Origin: an uncultured Lachnospiraceae bacterium
Lineage (GTDB): Bacteria; Bacillota; Clostridia; Lachnospirales; Lachnospiraceae
Assembly: GCA_947003375.1 (NCBI GenBank)
Contig: CAMQOJ010000147.1
Location: 1 to 9,140 of the forward strand
DNA length: 9,140 nucleotides
Reading direction: 5' to 3'
Shown here: positions 5,613-9,140 of the stretch, piece after piece
Numbering within the stretch: the first letter of the stretch is position 1
Layout: each line of letters opens with the position of its first letter
Translations under genes and position numbers: made by a program
The notes under the pieces: model-generated
Database searches by the model: none
Told to the model about the DNA's origin: nothing
What the model saw: only the letters and a program-made list of their open reading frames with translations

Positions 5613-7172
5613 ATAGAAATTCAGCGTGGCTATCACCATGTAGATCATCGTGAACAGCCCAAGGAACAGATCCATGATTCCCAGGGCCATCAGCCCGCCT
5701 CCCACGGCCATGCCCATAACGGCGCCCATCACGGCCGCGCCTACGGCCATGCTCAGGAGGAGCATCTGTACCAGCTGTCTGGCCGTGGTGCCCAGGGCGC
5801 TGCCTGTGACAATCTGGGCCACCGCGAGGGAGTACAGCCTCCCCGCTGACATCAGGATATAGAAAAGGATGCAGAGCAGAGCCTCGGGCAGGGTCAGGCC
5901 CATGACCAGGGCGCAGGGCACTGTCATGATGCAGCCGTTTATCAGGGCCTGTATATGCTGCATCAGGGTAGCTGCCATCAGCTTCCGGAAGGGGCTGTCC
6001 GGCAGCAGATAGGTATAGGGGGATTTCAGCTCCTTTGCCCACTTCCCGCTAAAAGCCGTGAAGATGAAGAGCATATACGCAGCCACCACAGGCAGAACGA
6101 AGACCCGGTAGGGCTCCAGCCCGCCGAAGCTGCCCTCTTTTTCATACAGGTAAGCCAGCGCCGCGCCTGCCAGGACGGCGACGATGGTGTTGATGTCGAA
6201 GATGAAATATCTGCTCTTCTTGTATTCCAGCAGTTGTCTGTAGAACAGGGCGCTGGCCCCATGGCCCCGCCATCGGACCCGGGCCTTGCCGAACTTTTCC
6301 TTTTTGCCCAGCCTCTTGACATTGCCCTGTCTGCGGCTCTCCAGGACTTCCTCGTAGTCCTCCGCGAACTTCATGGCATCCTCGTAGAATCCCCCCTTGC
6401 AGTCCATCCGCCATGCCGCCGCCACTACGGCGGCTAACAGCAGCCCATAGCAGACCGTCCCGGCCACATTCACCGCGGTGGCCCCCACGAACAGCAGATG
6501 CACTGCCGCGATATACCAGCCGATGAACGGCACCATCTGGATCATGTCGCTGTGCAGGAAACGGGACACGGTGTCCATGCTGAGCCCCTCCTGAAGGTAC
6601 ATATATACTGCCATCCCGAGAAGGATGACTACAAGCCCGTAGGCCGCCTTGATCACCATGCCGCGCTGCCTCTCCCGGAGCTTCTCCGAGCCGTAGAGCA
6701 GGAGCATGATGCCGGCCTCCAGCAGATTTTCGATGAAAACGGAAAATACGAAATACACGGCCAGACGCCAGCCCTCCACATGGAACAGGACGCCGCCGCA
6801 GACCACGGCGAAGAGGTTCAGCAGGACCTGCGCCAGCAGGGTCTTCAGATGGGCGTATATCAGCACCAGCTTCGGGCCGACCGGGGCGGGAAAGAGGAAG
6901 TGTACGTCGCTGTGGCGGTACACCAGCCCCCTGCGCTTTGCGTAGGCGATCAGGTTGGCCGGGATGAGCCAGAAGCTCAGCACGGTCAGGACGCCTGCCA
7001 TGTCCCGGGCGGAGTCCAGGCCCGTCCCCTGCGTGACCACCTTCAGGGAGGCGGGAACCGCCAGGAAGTAGAATAGCAGCAGGGCCAGATACAGATAGGT
7101 CACAGGCTTTTTCAGGGCCATTTTCGTACGGTTGATCAATGTCCTTTTATAGAGATATCCTATCGCTCCCAT
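5598..7172 (-). CDS. ABC transporter permease, putative ABC exporter family
   Basis: 524 residues in two similar membrane halves, each with about five or six helices, joined by a charged cytoplasmic linker (about 256-310, rich in Lys/Arg/Glu). It resembles the 'putative ABC exporter' family (PF16962), whose members pair with a separate ATPase and have unknown substrates. The ATG at 7172 lies inside the end of the ATPase gene (13-base overlap), with GGGAGG (7178-7183) five bases upstream, so ATPase and permease are co-translated partners. A loop motif is repeated in both halves: SDVHFLFPAPVGPKL (88-102) and SPYTYLLPDSPFRKL (384-398). Membrane location is clear; the transported substrate is not. 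Confidence 0.85.
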   Translation of the reverse strand: MGAIGYLYKRTLINRTKMALKKPVTYLYLALLLFYFLAVPASLKVVTQGTGLDSARDMAGVLTVLSFWLIPANLIAYAKRRGLVYRHSDVHFLFPAPVGPKLVLIYAHLKTLLAQVLLNLFAVVCGGVLFHVEGWRLAVYFVFSVFIENLLEAGIMLLLYGSEKLRERQRGMVIKAAYGLVVILLGMAVYMYLQEGLSMDTVSRFLHSDMIQMVPFIGWYIAAVHLLFVGATAVNVAGTVCYGLLLAAVVAAAWRMDCKGGFYEDAMKFAEDYEEVLESRRQGNVKRLGKKEKFGKARVRWRGHGASALFYRQLLEYKKSRYFIFDINTIVAVLAGAALAYLYEKEGSFGGLEPYRVFVLPVVAAYMLFIFTAFSGKWAKELKSPYTYLLPDSPFRKLMAATLMQHIQALINGCIMTVPCALVMGLTLPEALLCILFYILMSAGRLYSLAVAQIVTGSALGTTARQLVQMLLLSMAVGAAVMGAVMGMAVGGGLMALGIMDLFLGLFTMIYMVIATLNFYHIEV

Positions 7173-7888
7173 GCCTGCCTCCCGTCTTCCCGGGTACGGT
7201 CCTGGCCTGTGACGGAGAAGTACAGCTCCTCCAGATCCTCATTGGCCAGAGCCTCCCTGGCGTAGGTTCCCAGGATATGCCCCTTGTCCATCACGAAGGT
7301 CACGTCCCACAGCTCCTTCACCATCTCCAGCATATGGGTGCTGATCAGCACCGTGCAGCCCTGGGCCTTCAACTCCAGGATCTGTGCCTTCAGCTCCTTG
7401 ATGGCCGCCGGGTCCAGGCCCACCATGGGCTCGTCCAGCAGGATCACCTTCGGCCGGACGATCAGGGCGCAGCAGATACTGACTTTCTGCATCATCCCCT
7501 TGGACAGCTCGCTGCCCAGCTTATCCTGCTTGTCGGCAAGCTCAAAGCGCCGGAATAGGGAAGAGGCCTCTTCCTCCGAAAGGGGGATTCCGTAGGCCCT
7601 GCTGATGAATTCCAGATGCTCCCGCACGGTGAGGGCCTCGTACATATAGGGGAGCTCCGGCACATAGGCGAAGGATCTCTTTGCCTCCATGGTATGGGAA
7701 TCCTGGCCCTGGATGCGGACCGTGCCCTTGAACCGCAAAAGCCCCGCGATGCTTTTGATGACAGTGGACTTCCCCGCCCCGTTGGGGCCCAGCAGTATCC
7801 CGATCCTCCCGTCCGGCACGGTGAAGCCGATGTCGTCCGCGGCCAGGGTCTTTCCGTATTTTTTGGATAGATGTATGACTTCCAGCAT
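7160..7888 (-). CDS. ABC transporter ATP-binding protein
   Basis: 242 residues, a single complete nucleotide-binding domain. Walker A is GPNGAGKST (34-42), the Q-loop position is VPELP with Glu (E78), the signature is LSKGM (128-132) in place of LSGGQ, Walker B is VILLDEP (148-154), the D-loop follows (GLDP), and the switch His is in STH (H185). The LSKGM signature and Glu Q-loop are common in ATPases of ABC-2-type exporters. The ATG at 7888 lies about nine bases after GGAGG (7898-7902). It is 59 bases downstream of traX and overlaps the permease gene it presumably energises. Confidence 0.95.
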   Translation of the reverse strand: MLEVIHLSKKYGKTLAADDIGFTVPDGRIGILLGPNGAGKSTVIKSIAGLLRFKGTVRIQGQDSHTMEAKRSFAYVPELPYMYEALTVREHLEFISRAYGIPLSEEEASSLFRRFELADKQDKLGSELSKGMMQKVSICCALIVRPKVILLDEPMVGLDPAAIKELKAQILELKAQGCTVLISTHMLEMVKELWDVTFVMDKGHILGTYAREALANEDLEELYFSVTGQDRTREDGRQAWER

Positions 7889-7925
7889 GATTCATGTCCT
7901 CCGCTTTTCCAGGTATCTTGTCTTG

Positions 7926-7945
7926 GGCATGCTTCCCGCCATGCC
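7926..7945 (-). other. short hairpin in the traX-ATPase gap
   Basis: GGCATG (7926-7931) and CATGCC (7940-7945) form a perfect 6-bp stem with an 8-base loop, starting two bases past the traX stop codon. The minus strand continues with CCCAAGACAAG and has no T-run, so it is not an intrinsic terminator. It may be an RNA-processing or stability hairpin between traX and the ABC genes, or chance. Confidence 0.4.
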
Positions 7946-7947
7946 GC

Positions 7948-8958
7948 CTACAGCAGCCTTATGCCGCCCAGTCCCATGAGCACGGCACACAGGTACAACA
8001 ATGTCAGGTGCACCGGATAGAAAGCGTAAAAGAAATATTTCATCTTCAGCCCCCGCCTGCCATTGTACAGGGCGATGGGGATGACGGCGAAAAAGGCCGG
8101 GAGCTCCGTGAGGGACAGGAAGACCAGCACCACGCAGCCGGCCAGCATGGCCGATACCCTGTGCCCGCGCAGCAGATACATCACGGCGATGGCCAGCACG
8201 CCCATCCCGGAATAATCTGTGTGCAGTATGTCCGCCCCGGCCATGCACAGCACCAGCACCGTCATGTCCGCGCCGACAGTCTGGATCCGGCGCAGGCCCC
8301 TCTGCATTCCATATAGGAGAAAGCCCGTGACAGTCCCTCCGAAAGCGATGGCACAGAAAAGGATGCGGATATTTGTTTCGAGGGAATCCATCAGCTCGCT
8401 TCCTGACAGATACAGGATGGGGAAGACAATGCCTGTGATAAGGAAAGTCATCCGCAAGAACGCCGGCAAACCCTTTTTCCCCGCCTCTTTCGGCTTTTCG
8501 GTATTTTCAAAAAATCGGAAACCGCAGAGGGCGAGCAGGCCCAGCAACAGGGTGAAATATACGTTTTGATAATTGATATTGAATGTTTGGCCACATATAG
8601 CTAAATTGAAGGGGAACTCGGATATAAGAGCGAATATCCCCAGCCGCAAGGCATATTTTTTGACATTTCTGGTATGTTGGAAGCCTTCTGCCAGCAGGAA
8701 GCAGAAAATCGGGAATCCCAGCCGTCCGATGTCCCGCATGAAATAGTAGGCGCTGTACAGAATTGCGTGCTCCTGCTGCCAGGCCAGAGCCGTCCCGGCG
8801 GCCTGGGCAGCCTGCATGCCGGATGCCAGGTATCTGATGAGCAGGGTGGCTGCCATATGATCGATCAGCATGGCGAGTACAGCGATGATTTTGACGGTGC
8901 TGCCGTTGATTCCGCCTTTTATGTCCGACTGAATGGTGTCGCTTTGCGTATTGTTCAT
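7948..8958 (-). CDS. TraX family membrane protein
   Basis: 336 residues with about nine or ten hydrophobic segments. It carries the pattern of the TraX family (PF05857) as found in Firmicutes: LIDHMAATL (D33-H34), RDIGRLGFPIFCFLLAEGFQHT (R79, H95), LISEFPFNLA (E114), NVYFTLLLGLLALC, TDYSGMGVLAI and the C-terminal FYPVHL (H317). F-plasmid TraX acetylates the pilin N-terminus and the family resembles membrane acyltransferases. Chromosomal Firmicutes copies have no known substrate, so acyl transfer at the cell surface is inference. No conjugation gene is present here. The ATG at 8958 follows AAAGG by about nine bases, and a good promoter lies at 8993-9021. It appears to be the first gene of an operon with the ABC ATPase and permease. 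Confidence 0.87.
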   Translation of the reverse strand: MNNTQSDTIQSDIKGGINGSTVKIIAVLAMLIDHMAATLLIRYLASGMQAAQAAGTALAWQQEHAILYSAYYFMRDIGRLGFPIFCFLLAEGFQHTRNVKKYALRLGIFALISEFPFNLAICGQTFNINYQNVYFTLLLGLLALCGFRFFENTEKPKEAGKKGLPAFLRMTFLITGIVFPILYLSGSELMDSLETNIRILFCAIAFGGTVTGFLLYGMQRGLRRIQTVGADMTVLVLCMAGADILHTDYSGMGVLAIAVMYLLRGHRVSAMLAGCVVLVFLSLTELPAFFAVIPIALYNGRRGLKMKYFFYAFYPVHLTLLYLCAVLMGLGGIRLL

Positions 8959-8974
8959 GTCCGCTGCCTTTCTG

Positions 8975-8996
8975 TTGTATGGTTCTAATCATACAA
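8975..8996. promoter_or_regulatory. inverted repeat over the traX start site, candidate operator
   Basis: TTGTATG (8975-8981) and CATACAA (8990-8996) are perfect 7-base arms around GTTCTAAT. The element overlaps the -10 box (8993-8998) and the predicted start (about 8986) of the traX promoter, a classic repressor position. The cognate protein is not identifiable. Confidence 0.5.
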
Positions 8997-9021
8997 TAAG
9001 CTTTATGGCGGAATCTGTCAA
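8993..9021 (-). promoter_or_regulatory. sigma-A-type promoter of the traX-ABC operon
   Basis: On the minus strand a perfect TTGACA (9021-9016) is followed by exactly 17 bases and TATTGT (8998-8993; four of six consensus). The predicted start is near 8986, giving a leader of about 28 bases before the traX ATG with an AAAGG ribosome site. Confidence 0.7.
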
Positions 9022-9055
9022 TAGGCATCCTACACAAGAAAATCCTCCCAGCTTA

Positions 9056-9084
9056 TTGACAATCGTTCTCTTTTGGAGGAAAAT
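9056..9084 (+). promoter_or_regulatory. possible rightward promoter leaving the window
   Basis: TTGACA (9056-9061) is perfect, and GAAAAT (9079-9084) lies 17 bases downstream with four of six -10 matches. Together with the traX promoter it would make a divergent pair: TATTGACA on the plus strand (9054-9061) mirrors TGTCAATA at 9016-9023. No gene follows before the window ends, so it is unconfirmed. Confidence 0.3.
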
Positions 9085-9092
9085 AAAGAGAA
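9066..9092. promoter_or_regulatory. 8-bp perfect inverted repeat with GGAGG in the loop
   Basis: TTCTCTTT (9066-9073) and AAAGAGAA (9085-9092) are perfect arms around TGGAGGAAAAT. In DNA it straddles the -10 of the possible rightward promoter, so it could be an operator. If transcribed rightward it would hold a ribosome-site-like GGAGG in a hairpin loop, followed by ATG at 9093. That reading frame closes after 12 codons, so no gene is called. Confidence 0.4.
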
Positions 9093-9140
9093 ATGGGTTC
9101 GGGGTGCATGTCGGGCGCAGGTCTGTCATAGAAAGAACCC

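Noticed and set aside
8507..9037. 176-codon reverse-strand frame with GGAGG upstream
   Set aside because: It runs out of frame through the traX 5' end and its promoter, with no domain pattern; TraX motifs are clear in the other frame.
9093..9131. 12-codon reading frame after GGAGG as a leader peptide
   Set aside because: The spacing to GGAGG is long (13 bases), the possible promoter would start at or after this point, and the peptide has no regulatory codon run.

Overview
The window looks like chromosomal DNA of a fairly GC-rich gut-type member of the Clostridia, most likely Lachnospiraceae. This rests on purine-rich GGAGG-type ribosome binding sites, a long subfamily-2 PyrF, a Firmicutes-type TraX protein, a 'putative ABC exporter' permease and an orphan OmpR-type regulator. 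The taxonomic call is inference. Bases 1-53 are not genomic: they are an Illumina Nextera/Tn5 adapter at the contig end. No mobile element, CRISPR array, tRNA or rRNA was seen, and no stretch over 300 bases lacks a gene.

Layout: (1) 55-1735, plus strand: the last 34 codons of an ECF-type sigma factor, cut off by the adapter junction; an overlapping single-pass membrane protein, probably its anti-sigma factor; and, 66 bases later, a response-regulator-like protein whose receiver has lost most of its phosphorylation pocket. (2) 1742-4976, minus strand: a probable operon read from 5049 downwards, pyrF, then a lipoprotein trypsin-like protease joined by a TAATG stop/start overlap, then a GT-C (family 39-like) membrane glycosyltransferase. 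(3) 5219-5596, plus strand: a small XRE/Cro-type regulator, divergent from pyrF with an AT-rich promoter region between. (4) 5598-8958, minus strand: a probable operon of a TraX-family membrane protein, an ABC ATPase and an ABC-exporter permease, with a good sigma-A promoter at 8993-9021. (5) 8959-9140: regulatory DNA upstream of traX with two perfect inverted repeats and a possible second promoter pointing out of the window.

Much of the content concerns the cell envelope: transmembrane signalling (sigma/anti-sigma), surface proteolysis, glycan transfer, a TraX-type membrane protein and an ABC exporter. pyrF is the one core-metabolism gene and sits apart from other pyrimidine genes. I see no strong evidence of a wholly new system. 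The items most worth a second look are the degenerate receiver beside the sigma/anti-sigma pair, the coupling of pyrF to a secreted protease, the 17-bp tandem duplication at two convergent stop codons, and the paired inverted repeats upstream of traX.
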